In this document: piece by piece, positions 1-8,676 of the stretch
Numbering within the stretch: the first letter of the stretch is position 1
How the letters are laid out: each line of letters starts with the position of its first letter
Source: an uncultured Chitinophagaceae bacterium
GTDB taxonomy: Bacteria; Bacteroidota; Bacteroidia; Chitinophagales; Chitinophagaceae
Direction of reading: 5' to 3'
Assembly (NCBI GenBank): GCA_946885335.1
Contig: CAMPGG010000073.1
Coordinates: 1-12,639, forward strand
DNA: 12,639 nucleotides
Program-made: the position numbers and the translations under genes
The notes under the pieces: model-generated
Database searches by the model: none
What the model was told of the DNA's origin: nothing
The model's input: the letters and a program-made list of their open reading frames with translations, nothing else

Positions 1-368
1 ATTTGCATCGTATCAGTTGCACTTAGTCCATCATTATCTGTAATCTTAAGTTCAACCTGGTACAAACCTGCTGTAAGTTTTTTAACAACGGGATTTACCA
101 GGGATGGTTCTGAAATTAAAAATGATGCGGGACCGGCAATTTTTCTCCACGCATAACTGCTGATTACACCATCAGCATCACTGGAAGAACTGCCATCGAG
201 GATGATACTATCGACTGGTAAAACAATCACATAATCTGGCCCCGCATCAGCTATTGGTGGAGTATTTACTTGATTACAGTTTTCGCAAGAATATTCTTTT
301 TTGCAGGAAAGATAAAATAGTACACCGCTCAATAAAAGAAGAGTGGTTAATGGCAGTAGCGGTTTCAC
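1..368 (-). CDS. PKD-domain lipoprotein, N-terminal fragment
   Basis: The first 122 codons of a gene that runs off the left edge. A GTG start at 368 is chosen because an in-frame stop (TAA at 372-374) lies two codons upstream and no ATG is available. Residues 1-21 form a lipoprotein signal peptide (hydrophobic LLLLSGVLFYLS) ending at lipobox Cys22, followed by KKE, which suggests outer-membrane anchoring and possible surface display in Bacteroidota. A short Cys pair (CENC, residues 28-31) follows. From about residue 36 there is a PKD/REJ-like beta-sandwich domain: NTPPIADAGPD at its start, LDGSSSSDADG, then Y-x-W, and a closing LKITDNDG near 107-114. PKD domains usually act as extracellular spacers or ligand-binding modules. 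The catalytic or binding part, if any, lies outside the window, so no function is assigned. It lies 70 bp downstream of the haloperoxidase-like gene on the same strand. Confidence 0.8.
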   Translation of the reverse strand, partial: MKPLLPLTTLLLLSGVLFYLSCKKEYSCENCNQVNTPPIADAGPDYVIVLPVDSIILDGSSSSDADGVISSYAWRKIAGPASFLISEPSLVNPVVKKLTAGLYQVELKITDNDGLSATDTMQ

Positions 369-396
369 GATTTAAATATTTATCTGGTAATCTGAC

Positions 397-408
397 TGTC
401 AATTGACA
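397..408. promoter_or_regulatory. 12-bp perfect palindrome upstream of PKD lipoprotein gene
   Basis: TGTCAATTGACA reads identically on both strands. It ends 28 bp before the GTG start of the PKD lipoprotein gene on the minus strand, a position suited to an operator or to overlap with a core promoter. The binding protein is unknown, and a 12-bp palindrome can arise by chance. Confidence 0.3.
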
Positions 409-412
409 TAGC

Positions 413-437
413 CAGGCATTATAATCCAATATGCCTG
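413..437 (-). terminator. Possible stem-loop terminator after haloperoxidase-like gene
   Basis: CAGGCAT (413-419) and ATGCCTG (431-437) are perfect inverted repeats with an 11-nt loop, and begin one base past the stop codon of the upstream gene. Four of the seven pairs are G:C. There is no U-tract after the stem on the minus strand, so this may be a 3' end stabilising hairpin or a weak terminator rather than a classic intrinsic terminator. Confidence 0.35.
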
Positions 438-438
438 T

Positions 439-1809
439 TCACTTCTTAAACTTCACCGTACTCAAAATATTCATTGCCACTTTTTTACCCTGCGCAATAC
501 TTTTCGTGCAGGTTTCCTTGTAATGTATGCCACCATAAAACCGGCTGTCTGCCATATCCAGGCCCATTTGCTTAAATGTTGAATATGGACGGGATGGGTA
601 ACCCAGGTAATCGTACATACGAAGTGTCATAGGAAAATTCTCTCCGAAACTATTACTCAGTATGGTAAGGACAGCGCCGTTTGTAGTAGCGTGGCCAGCA
701 GGGAATTCGGGGTGATTAGGCGTGCCGAGATAGGGATTCCAGGCTGGATCGATATATGCATTTATATACGTTACGGGACGCATGGTATTGAAGTTATATT
801 TACTGGTAAACAGCACAATGGTGACATCGTGCTGGGCCATCCCCGTTTTGGCATAAATGATGGCAGCCTGGTCCAGGCTAGGCTGAGCAATCCGTAGTGC
901 TTCCATTAACACCCACACATATCCGCCACCGGCTCCATAACCAGGGGCATCCTTAAAATAGTCCGCCATCGCTTTTTGTTCATGTGTGAGTAATAATGAG
1001 GCATCGTACAATTCTTTTACCATGGCATAAAATGCTGAACCAGGATCAGTGGAGAATGAAGGCAGGGGTTCAAGTGCTGTCCCTTGCGCAGACCCGGGTA
1101 CGATTAGCCTGCGTTGAAATGCATATGCATTGATCGCAGCAGCAGGGGGAGGTGCGGTTGGTACCCAAAGTCCAACACCAACAGGGGGTATATAAGGTGG
1201 ATTGATGTTGGCAAAGCCATCTGTGACTGACCACGCAAATACTCGTGTTGCCACTTCTTTTCCAAAGGCAATCGAACGTTCAATGGTAGCAGCGTCCGCT
1301 TCATCAGCATAACTTGTTTGCAAGGTATTTTCCAGGTTATTCATGGCGTCTTTGTTGACCTGGGCTGTTGTGTTAAACAGCAACCTGCTTATTTCTGCCA
1401 GGGCAGCATTAGCACTTGCAGCCCAATGATAAGCCTTGCCAGGCTCCGTGGAGGGCATTGTGGGGAAATCGGTCAATTGGCCCGTAAGCGTTTGATAGCC
1501 AGGCATGCCCGGCATTACTGCTTCGTATAATGCAATACCGGAATAGGCCTGTGCCCTGTCGGTTGCCTGTGATCCTGTTCCTGCAGGCCTGGGGGTTTTA
1601 AACATAGTCAGTTGAATATTCAACCAACTTACTGCTACATCTGATGAGAAAGTTTTAGTTTGTTTTAGATGACCATGTTCGTTGTTATTTTTTTTAGATG
1701 TAACACCTGTTTCATTTGCAGTTGTTTCCATTGACTCTTTCTGACAAGAAAAATTAAAAATGGAGATTGAAGCAAAAACTAAACTTGCATATAGAATTTT
1801 CTTTCTCAT
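439..1809 (-). CDS. Vanadium-dependent haloperoxidase / PAP2-family lipoprotein
   Basis: A 456-aa exported protein. Residues 1-21 are a lipoprotein signal peptide, with lipobox FSC at Cys22 followed by QKES. The C-terminal half has the three motifs of the vanadium haloperoxidase/PAP2 acid phosphatase fold in order: KX6RP (K337 to P345), P-x-H-P-E-F-PAGH (P364 to H373) and SR-x3-G-x-H (S422 to H429). H429 would be the axial vanadate or phosphate ligand, H373 the acid-base residue, and K337, R344 and R423 the oxyanion ligands. The length and the all-helical N-terminal half (about 60-300) match bacterial vanadium-haloperoxidase-like proteins better than short PAP2 phosphatases. Two deviations are visible: Ala replaces Ser in PSGH, and Glu replaces the usual Asp three residues after the last His. 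Halide oxidation is inferred from family only, and phosphatase activity is equally possible. It lies 180 bp downstream of the response regulator gene on the same strand, probably with its own promoter. Confidence 0.85.
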   Translation of the reverse strand: MRKKILYASLVFASISIFNFSCQKESMETTANETGVTSKKNNNEHGHLKQTKTFSSDVAVSWLNIQLTMFKTPRPAGTGSQATDRAQAYSGIALYEAVMPGMPGYQTLTGQLTDFPTMPSTEPGKAYHWAASANAALAEISRLLFNTTAQVNKDAMNNLENTLQTSYADEADAATIERSIAFGKEVATRVFAWSVTDGFANINPPYIPPVGVGLWVPTAPPPAAAINAYAFQRRLIVPGSAQGTALEPLPSFSTDPGSAFYAMVKELYDASLLLTHEQKAMADYFKDAPGYGAGGGYVWVLMEALRIAQPSLDQAAIIYAKTGMAQHDVTIVLFTSKYNFNTMRPVTYINAYIDPAWNPYLGTPNHPEFPAGHATTNGAVLTILSNSFGENFPMTLRMYDYLGYPSRPYSTFKQMGLDMADSRFYGGIHYKETCTKSIAQGKKVAMNILSTVKFKK

Positions 1810-1989
1810 AAAATAATTATTAATGGTTTATGGAAATAATTCATAAAATCTACATCCATTCTGCAGCCGATAATAGTTCAACTGAGTAGTTGGAGAAATT
1901 GGGCAGTAAATAAACTATTTAAGATGGTTATTGAACAGACTTGTCAGAACAATGAATTGAATATAATAATCAAAAATTCAATGGGATGG

Positions 1990-2730
1990 TCAAAACCATT
2001 TCATTAATGCTTCTTTCCGACTGCGGGAAACATTGACTGTAGAGCCATCACTCATTACCAGGTATCCGCCTTCGCCCCGCACATATTTTGTTACTTCATT
2101 CAGATTCACAATGAATGAATGGTGAACGCGAAGGAAAAAAGGAAAATCCTGCACCTGTAATTCCACTTCTTTTAAAGTTCTGCACGCAGTGATCTTGGTT
2201 TTATTTTTTAAGAAGAGATGAGTATAATTATCATTGGCTTCACAACGAATTAACTGGTCAGCAGGGATTAATTCAAAGCCATCAGAAGTTGGTACTGCAA
2301 TTTTATGAAAACCAGTTTCATTATGTTTTACCTGGTTCATCAACATCTGGAATTGTTCGGCAGAGGGTAAATTTTTTTGAGATTGAACTTTTCGTATGGC
2401 AATAATCAATTCTTTGGGATCAATAGGTTTTAATAAATAATCCAATGCACTAAAACGGATTGCTTTAATAGCATATTGATCATAACTGGTTGTAAAAATA
2501 ACCGAGAATGGAATTTCACTAAAATGTTCAAGCAAATCAAAACCATTCATAGTGGGCATTTCAATATCCAGGAATACAAGCGAGGGATGGTGTTTTTCGA
2601 TAGCAGCAAGACCTTGTTTTGCAGATAAGCATAATTGTAAAACCTGCACTTCCGGGCAGTAATCATGTAAAATAATGTTCAATGTATCGAGGCAATGAAC
2701 CTCATCATCAATCAATATCGCTTTTATCAT
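1990..2730 (-). CDS. LytTR-family response regulator
   Basis: A 246-aa DNA-binding response regulator. The receiver domain (about 1-118) has the acidic pair D8/D9, phospho-acceptor D55 in FLDIEMP, Thr80/Thr81 and the conserved K101 in LLKPI. The LytTR DNA-binding domain (about 142-246) shows the family signatures R-x-H-H-S-F-I-V-N (201-209) and V-S-R-S-R-K (234-239). LytTR domains insert into successive major grooves of direct-repeat sites. The ATG lies inside the 3' end of the TPR kinase gene, giving a 23-bp overlap in a different frame, so the two are very likely translationally coupled and form a cognate pair. It is the only response regulator in the window and probably also serves the 7TM kinase. 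The nearest plausible targets are the susC/M14 divergent region and the genes downstream of it. Confidence 0.95.
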   Translation of the reverse strand: MIKAILIDDEVHCLDTLNIILHDYCPEVQVLQLCLSAKQGLAAIEKHHPSLVFLDIEMPTMNGFDLLEHFSEIPFSVIFTTSYDQYAIKAIRFSALDYLLKPIDPKELIIAIRKVQSQKNLPSAEQFQMLMNQVKHNETGFHKIAVPTSDGFELIPADQLIRCEANDNYTHLFLKNKTKITACRTLKEVELQVQDFPFFLRVHHSFIVNLNEVTKYVRGEGGYLVMSDGSTVNVSRSRKEALMKWF

Positions 2731-4816
2731 AAATGCAGGGTATTTTAATGATTACTTCTGTTCCCGCAGCGCTGCCATCAGCATAAATAAGATCCTTAAT
2801 TTCTACAGGTGATTCGCTGGCATCTGAATTTTGGATCTTGGCTATTCTTTCCGCGGTTATTTTTAAACCAACTGATTTGTGTTTAATAGCATATGTACTA
2901 TTATGCGTTGCTGATTGTTTGCGGCCAACACCGTCATCGGTTATTCTTATAAAGAGAAAATTATTTTCCATATTTATTTCAATATCCAGCTGCCCTTTTT
3001 CTTCTTTGTGCATCAATCCATGCCAGATGGCATTTTCAACATATGGCTGAATAATTAGTGGAGGAACCTTCAACATTTCTGCATCAATTTCGTCAGACAA
3101 TTTTATGGTATATGCAAAGTGATTGTCAAAACGTAAAGCTTCCAGGTCAAGGTACAATTCCAAAGACTCTAACTCACTTTCTAACGTTATCATTAATGCC
3201 TGCGAGTTTTGCAGAATCATACGTACCAATTTTGAAAACTTTGTCAGGTATGCCGAAGCTTGTTCTTTATTATTTTGAAGAATAAACCTGTTGATTGAGT
3301 TTAATGAATTGAAAATAAAATGCGGGTTCATTTGTGCACGGAGGGCCTGCATTTCTAATTCAGTAGCGTGTTTGTGTAATTCAGCATTCGTCTTTTCATA
3401 TTCAAGTTTTTGAAGCATTAATTCATTTTCCGCTATTTCTCTTTTATTTTTTTCTGTTTTTCTTTTCAAGATAATATTCCTGAAAATAAAAATCCCTAAT
3501 AATAGAGTTGCCAATACACCGGCTATCAGAATGTTCTTTAAAAGTGATTCTCTTTGTAATCTTGCAACATTTAATTCTTTTTCCTTATCCAGTAATGCTA
3601 TTTGATGTTCGTATTTATAAGCTGCCAATTTTCCTCTTGTCTGCGCATTCATAACAGCCTCTTTCATATCAATATAATTTTGATAATAGTGGTAGGCACT
3701 GTCTGTTTTATTCAACCTTTTATAAACTGTGTAAAGAATTTTATATCCATCACGTATATAGGGTTTGGATTGTGTTTTTTTGGCAATGCTTAAACCTTGT
3801 GTGGCATAGTATAATGCAGAATCATTTTTGTACAATACTTCGTAACATCTAGCAATATCGAGTAATGCTCTTTTTGTTTGGTTTAAATCATGTAAATCCT
3901 GGTGAATCAATAATCCCTTTTGAAAATTGGGTAAAGCTTTATGGTATTCTTTTTTAGCTATATAATATTCACCCTTGCTAACCAGGAAAAACCGGAGATC
4001 TTTTTTTTCAGCATTAGTGGAATCAAATTGATTGTAGTAAAACAATGCAGAATCAGTTTGGCCTGATTTTGTTAAGAGTTCTGCATATTCCATCATGTTC
4101 CAGGTGCTGATAAATCCGAGTTCGCTTTCTACTAAAAATAGCTGTCGCCAGAAAGGCAGGGCAGTAGAATATTCTTCCAATAACATGTACATCAGTCCCA
4201 TTACCCATAATTCATGATAGGTGTAATAATTCGTAAAGCCAGATTCCCGCTCATGCTTTATGATCTTTTGTTGGGCTTCAAGCAACTTAACATATTCGCC
4301 TCTTTCCCGGTACACATCAGTCATTTGCTCCAATGCACTTAACGCAAATTGACTTTCTGCTTTTGTTGCTGCTTCATACGATAAACTTAAATTAGCCAAG
4401 GCTTCATCATATTTCCCCTGTGTAAAGTGTGCATAGCCAAGTTGCCAATAAGAGATTTCAATTTCATTTTTATTATCGGTAAGTGCATACCATTTAAGTG
4501 ATTCCAGTGCCAGTTTTTCCATTCCGGGAAAGTCGTTGTGAAAATGATTACGGGCACCAGCTCTTGGGCCAAAAGACTTCGCTACGCCATTGAAATAATT
4601 TATTTTTTTAGATTCTTTATAAGCCAGGTTAGCAAAATACATTGCTGAATCTTCGTCTGGCTTGAATAAGTATTGAATACTTAAATTATGCAGGCAATCA
4701 ATTCTTGCAGTATCCTTTAATGTTGGTAATACTTTTTGAAGGCTGTCAATGAGTTGAGAATGGATAATATTATTCCAGAATAATCCAATAATGATTATAG
4801 GGATAAATTTAAACAT
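2708..4816 (-). CDS. TPR-containing sensor histidine kinase (LytS/His_kinase family)
   Basis: A 702-aa membrane sensor kinase. Residues 1-20 form a signal peptide (hydrophobic IPIIIIGLFW, cleavage near HSQ). About 25-390 are tetratricopeptide-like helical repeats, expected in the periplasm. A short helix leads to one membrane segment (about 428-450), then a charged coiled coil (about 451-488). The cytoplasmic His_kinase domain holds the phospho-acceptor His499 in QMNPHFIFNSLN, and the ATPase domain has the N-box around N595 (VENAIWHG), the D-box DDGVG (627-631) and a terminal G-T-E-V (685-688). All key residues are present, so it should be active. It overlaps the LytTR regulator gene by 23 bp, which marks that regulator as its partner. 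The gene starts 170 bp after the end of the 7TM kinase gene. The signal sensed is unknown; the TPR array may bind a peptide or protein partner. Confidence 0.93.
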   Translation of the reverse strand: MFKFIPIIIIGLFWNNIIHSQLIDSLQKVLPTLKDTARIDCLHNLSIQYLFKPDEDSAMYFANLAYKESKKINYFNGVAKSFGPRAGARNHFHNDFPGMEKLALESLKWYALTDNKNEIEISYWQLGYAHFTQGKYDEALANLSLSYEAATKAESQFALSALEQMTDVYRERGEYVKLLEAQQKIIKHERESGFTNYYTYHELWVMGLMYMLLEEYSTALPFWRQLFLVESELGFISTWNMMEYAELLTKSGQTDSALFYYNQFDSTNAEKKDLRFFLVSKGEYYIAKKEYHKALPNFQKGLLIHQDLHDLNQTKRALLDIARCYEVLYKNDSALYYATQGLSIAKKTQSKPYIRDGYKILYTVYKRLNKTDSAYHYYQNYIDMKEAVMNAQTRGKLAAYKYEHQIALLDKEKELNVARLQRESLLKNILIAGVLATLLLGIFIFRNIILKRKTEKNKREIAENELMLQKLEYEKTNAELHKHATELEMQALRAQMNPHFIFNSLNSINRFILQNNKEQASAYLTKFSKLVRMILQNSQALMITLESELESLELYLDLEALRFDNHFAYTIKLSDEIDAEMLKVPPLIIQPYVENAIWHGLMHKEEKGQLDIEINMENNFLFIRITDDGVGRKQSATHNSTYAIKHKSVGLKITAERIAKIQNSDASESPVEIKDLIYADGSAAGTEVIIKIPCIYDKSDID

Positions 4817-4986
4817 GACTTTCCCGGAATAAAAATAATCTGATCATATTTCCACTATTGAAATTTAATCTTTCCGAAATTTATTATCTGCTTCCTAATA
4901 TGTTTAGCTTCTTTGAGTATTTGGTAAGTTCAATAGGGTAATTATCGGTTTGGCGGGGTATCGTTCATTTCAATCTTCCTATAAAA

Positions 4987-6999
4987 TCATTTTATTACCC
5001 GTTCTTTTATTTTTTGAGATTTCGAAGGAGTGAACTGGTAATCTTTTATTAAAGGTATTGTAATTATAACTTCGGTTCCCCCGGCATAACCGTTGGGTAA
5101 TTTAAGGTCCACAATTTTTATTAATGAGTCAATTTGCTTCATTTGTTGCAGCATTTCAATTCTGCTTGCTGTGATCTTCATACCCATGGATTTATGTGTT
5201 GAAACAGATTTATTTTTAAGTAATGCTGATTTTTCTCTGCCAATTCCATCATCACGGATTAAACAACACAGTTTATCTTCTTTTTGAAAAAGTTCAATTT
5301 CTATTAAGCCTTTTTCTTCTTTATGCATCAGTCCATGCCAAATAGCGTTTTCGGTAAATGGTTGTATGATCAAAGGGGGCACTCTTATAAGTGAAGGATC
5401 CAGTCCATCATCCATTTTAATCTTGAAGTCAAAATGATCATCAAACCGTAGTGCTTCCAATTCAAGGTATAATTGCAAGGATTCGATTTCACTTTCCAAC
5501 GTGATTAATGATTCCTGTGAGTTTTGCAATATAAGTCTGACCAAGCGTGAAAATTTTGTTAGATAGGCAGAAGCCTGTGCTTTATTATTTTGGAGAATAA
5601 ATCGGTTGATGGAGTTTAGAGAATTAAATATGAAATGGGGATTCATTTGCGCCCGGAGTGCAGCCATTTCAAGTTCCATTGACATTTGTTTTAGTTGCAC
5701 TACTTCTTTTTCTACTTCGCGATCACGATAGGCAAGTCCTGCAAAATAGAATAACATATCTATGACTAGTGCAACCTGGTAAAAGTGTTGCACACTTGCT
5801 CTGGGATCAGCACCAAACCAGGCAGGAAGTAAATGATAAAGTCTAAAATAACGGATAATAAACATTAATGCATTGGTTAAACAAATTATCAAGGCACCCC
5901 AAAATATGAATCTAAAAAATCCCTTTCTTATGGTTGCCAAATAAACTACCCATCCTACCGTAAGTAGAAGAAATACAGATGCATCTATTATTTCTGCAGT
6001 ATATAAATCCCATGAAGGTTTTTGATTTAAATACCAATTTAAGGTGATGATTAAAACAAGTAAAATCTTTACAACGAAATACCATTTTGCTACAATTGTT
6101 ATTTTTGGATATTTAGCTTTTAATTCCAAAATTTTCAGTATAAATAATCCCTGGAAAACAAGTGTGATCTGATAAACGAGATTGTATAATTCAATGCCCC
6201 TGAAGTTTTCGAACCAGGGTAGTTCTAAAGCTGGGTATTCGGATGATAATAGTATTAAAATAGCGGAGAACAATCCTAATAGAGCGTAATACAAATACAC
6301 CTTATCCTTACCTAGTAACAAATATTTAATCAAGCCAAACACAAAAAACATAAAGAATATTCCGGTAAAAAAATGATCCCATAAAAGACCGGGTTGTTTA
6401 AATTTTTTGAAATTGCTGAATGAATTCATATCTGCATATGCTATGTTTTGCAGGACAGGCATTTGAGGCATCCAACCTCCATTAAACAGGATAACCTGGA
6501 TTAAGAACCCTGTTTCAGTATGAGCAGGGATTTCCATATCAATACGATTTTCTTGTTGTGGAATATCCCTGGCAAAAACAGCAATGATAAAACCAGTTTT
6601 CCCAACAAGTTGCAGCGAATCACCTGATACTTTATACAAGACGGCTTTTGTAACTGCTTTAGGAAATAAAAGCGCTAATGTGGTTGCCTCTGACTGATTA
6701 TTTACCTGGAATTTTATCCAAACAAATTTTATGCTGTCGGCGAATTTCAAATTGTCGGTAGGAAAAACTTCTTTGACCTGGTTAAAATTTCTGCGTGTTA
6801 TATCCCACGGTGGTTTTTCTGAACTACCAGATTCCATTCGCACAGATGCATAATTGTAAAGTGAAAGATCTTGTTTTTGCAATGGAATTTTTAATGGTAA
6901 AATTTTTCCTGGTGTTTGTGCATGCGAGTGTGTTAACAGGAAGATTCCTGGGAGGATAATTAGTCCAAACTGAATGCAGGTTGTCAAATTCCATTTCAT
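4987..6999 (-). CDS. 7TM-DISM sensor histidine kinase (LytS/His_kinase family)
   Basis: A 670-aa membrane kinase. Residues 1-27 are a signal peptide (cleavage near HSHAQ). About 30-195 form a periplasmic beta-rich domain resembling the 7TMR-DISM extracellular type, including the W-I-K-F segment at 94-97 typical of these domains; such domains are thought to bind carbohydrate-like ligands. Seven hydrophobic segments follow at roughly 209-228, 234-252, 273-290, 304-320, 335-354, 362-383 and 403-421, then a short coiled coil. The kinase region carries His455 in QMNPHFIFNSLN, N551 in ENAIWHG, the D-box DDGIG (583-587) and G-G-T-E-V (640-644). Its catalytic module is about 78% identical over 129 residues to that of the TPR kinase encoded next. 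No response regulator of its own follows. It begins 87 bp after the susD stop, so it may be co-transcribed with susCD and could sense the imported substrate. Confidence 0.92.
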   Translation of the reverse strand: MKWNLTTCIQFGLIILPGIFLLTHSHAQTPGKILPLKIPLQKQDLSLYNYASVRMESGSSEKPPWDITRRNFNQVKEVFPTDNLKFADSIKFVWIKFQVNNQSEATTLALLFPKAVTKAVLYKVSGDSLQLVGKTGFIIAVFARDIPQQENRIDMEIPAHTETGFLIQVILFNGGWMPQMPVLQNIAYADMNSFSNFKKFKQPGLLWDHFFTGIFFMFFVFGLIKYLLLGKDKVYLYYALLGLFSAILILLSSEYPALELPWFENFRGIELYNLVYQITLVFQGLFILKILELKAKYPKITIVAKWYFVVKILLVLIITLNWYLNQKPSWDLYTAEIIDASVFLLLTVGWVVYLATIRKGFFRFIFWGALIICLTNALMFIIRYFRLYHLLPAWFGADPRASVQHFYQVALVIDMLFYFAGLAYRDREVEKEVVQLKQMSMELEMAALRAQMNPHFIFNSLNSINRFILQNNKAQASAYLTKFSRLVRLILQNSQESLITLESEIESLQLYLELEALRFDDHFDFKIKMDDGLDPSLIRVPPLIIQPFTENAIWHGLMHKEEKGLIEIELFQKEDKLCCLIRDDGIGREKSALLKNKSVSTHKSMGMKITASRIEMLQQMKQIDSLIKIVDLKLPNGYAGGTEVIITIPLIKDYQFTPSKSQKIKERVIK

Positions 7000-7086
7000 T
7001 GTAGAAACTGAATATTATGCAGATACGATAAGACAGCACGATGGTGATCAGGAATTTATTCTTTTTACTTACGTTTTTAAATAAAA

Positions 7087-8631
7087 CTAATATCCCGGAT
7101 TTTGTTTCAGATATGGGTTCTTATTAAGCTCACTATCAGGAATGGGATAAAGTATTCTGTAGTTTTCTGACAATGCTTTTTCTGGAATTCTTGCATCATT
7201 AAATCGACCGAATCGAATTAAATCATTGCGCCGATGTCCTTCCCACGAAAGTTCTCTTGCTCTTTCTGCCAATAAACCATCGAAGTTCAATTCGTTTGCA
7301 GAAAAATCAGGTAAGCCGGTTCTGCTTCGGATAGATACGCCATTAATTTTTTGGTTTACTGTAGTTAAAGCTTCTCCCAAATTTCCTTTTCTGAATTGTG
7401 CCTCAGCTTTCATCAGAATAATATCAGCCAACCTGTAAATGGCAAAATCATTACTCATGTTGCCGCCCCCAACTTTATTGTATTCCCATTTAGCACAACG
7501 TGCACCTGCTGTTTCTGTTTTAGGACTTTGGATGGCAAAGGTTGTAATTACCGGATCGAAATTAAGTGGGTGACCCCCAAAGTCAAATTGTAAATTTGCC
7601 GGATTATTAATTTGATTAACGTACTGCTGTCCTACAAGGAACATATTGCGCCTGATATCTTTTGCATTGAAAAGATTATAATACTCCGCGGTACTACAAA
7701 ATCCATTGTATCCGCCTGGAAAGAATTGAAAACCAAAAGTTGCATTGCTATTATAATGTAATGTGGCCGCCTGAACCCAGAATGGATTTAAACCAGCATT
7801 TACATCAAATGGTAAAACGAAAATATTTTCTTTAGATCCTTCATTTGCTATTTTAAAATTATCGAAGAAATTAGTTTCCAGTAAAAATAAATTGGAATTT
7901 AAAATAGCGTCACATGCAGCTATGCAATCATCCCATCGTGATATACCTGTGTATATTTCTGCATTTAGATAAAGTTTAGCAAGTATAGCTTGTGCAAACC
8001 AGGTAGTTGCTCTTCCATATGTTTCACCATTACGTACTGTAGGCAGGTGTGGCAATGAAATTTTGAGTTCCTGTTCAACGTAATCAAATACTTCTTGCCT
8101 GGTTTTATTGGTTAATGATGAAAGATCTGTATTATTATTTTGTACTATTGGTACATTGCCAAAAAGATCCAATGCCAGGTAATAATAAAAAGCCTTGACA
8201 GTTTTCATACCCGCCAGCATAGAGGCAGCATTAGAGGGCATAGGGTTAGCCTTTTCTATTATTTGCATTGTTGAATTAATCCTGGCAATACCGGCATAAA
8301 TAAATTGCCATCCACCACTTATTATTGGATTATTTGCCCCCCATGTATGTTTCCACATTTCACTCCATTGCACCTGGTCATTCCAGTTGGTTAAACGATC
8401 AGGTACAATAATTTCATCTGTGCTTACTTCATTTAAATTATATACGTGATTTACGGGAGCATAGAATCTTAAACCATCGTACACTGAACCTATGCTTGCA
8501 TCAATTTGTTGAGGATTTTGGCCGATATAAGTAACCTGGTTATAAACTCTTGTATCAAGTTTTGTACAGGATATTATTAAACACAAAAGCGTTATTTCTA
8601 AAAAAATTATCCGGTACATTATCTTTTTCAT
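7087..8631 (-). CDS. SusD/RagB-family outer-membrane nutrient-binding lipoprotein
   Basis: A 514-aa lipoprotein. Residues 1-21 form a signal peptide with lipobox IISC and lipidated Cys22. The N-terminal part (about 40-330) matches the TPR-rich SusD-like fold: A-S-I-G-S-V-Y-D-G-L near 45-54, then A-F-Y-Y-Y-L-A-L-D-L-F-G-N-V-P at about 147-161. The C-terminal SusD/RagB region has the usual Y-R-L-A-D-I-I-L-M-K-A-E-A (399-411), R-A-R-E-L-S-W-E-G-H-R-R-N-D-L-I-R-F-G (457-475) and a closing P-I-P-x-S-E-L-N-x-N-P with N-P-G-Y at the very end. Length and termini are complete. SusD proteins form the surface lid of the SusC channel and bind substrate. The start lies 45 bp after the susC stop, so the pair is an operon. 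The ligand cannot be read from sequence; RagB relatives bind peptides while SusD itself binds starch. Confidence 0.95.
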   Translation of the reverse strand: MKKIMYRIIFLEITLLCLIISCTKLDTRVYNQVTYIGQNPQQIDASIGSVYDGLRFYAPVNHVYNLNEVSTDEIIVPDRLTNWNDQVQWSEMWKHTWGANNPIISGGWQFIYAGIARINSTMQIIEKANPMPSNAASMLAGMKTVKAFYYYLALDLFGNVPIVQNNNTDLSSLTNKTRQEVFDYVEQELKISLPHLPTVRNGETYGRATTWFAQAILAKLYLNAEIYTGISRWDDCIAACDAILNSNLFLLETNFFDNFKIANEGSKENIFVLPFDVNAGLNPFWVQAATLHYNSNATFGFQFFPGGYNGFCSTAEYYNLFNAKDIRRNMFLVGQQYVNQINNPANLQFDFGGHPLNFDPVITTFAIQSPKTETAGARCAKWEYNKVGGGNMSNDFAIYRLADIILMKAEAQFRKGNLGEALTTVNQKINGVSIRSRTGLPDFSANELNFDGLLAERARELSWEGHRRNDLIRFGRFNDARIPEKALSENYRILYPIPDSELNKNPYLKQNPGY

Positions 8632-8676
8632 TTTTTGGGTTTTAAATAGTGAATTATACCAGGATTTTTTTGATTT

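Noticed and set aside
691..897. Short plus-strand open frames inside the haloperoxidase-like gene, and similar short open frames within the kinase, SusC and SusD genes.
   Set aside because: They lie opposite or out of frame with strongly supported genes and show no family motifs, signal peptides or convincing starts.
1877..1894. Short hairpin (TTCAACT-gagt-AGTTGGA) in the leader of the haloperoxidase-like gene, considered as a terminator or attenuator.
   Set aside because: The stem is 7 bp including one wobble, with no U-run on the minus strand.
1956..1982. Inverted repeat ATTGAAT / ATTCAAT with a 13-nt loop just after the response regulator stop, considered as a terminator.
   Set aside because: Only one G:C pair in the stem, a long loop and no U-tract; expected by chance in AT-rich sequence.
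4860..4883. Direct repeat GAAATTTA, two copies, in the gap upstream of the TPR kinase gene.
   Set aside because: AT-only core of low information content and spacing of 16 bp that fits no helical-phase pattern; not annotated.
4932..4960. Two GGGTA elements 20 bp apart upstream of the TPR kinase gene, compared with the ATGGGT repeats near susC.
   Set aside because: Only GGGTA is shared, the flanks differ and the spacing is 20 rather than 21 bp; too weak to call a second regulator site.
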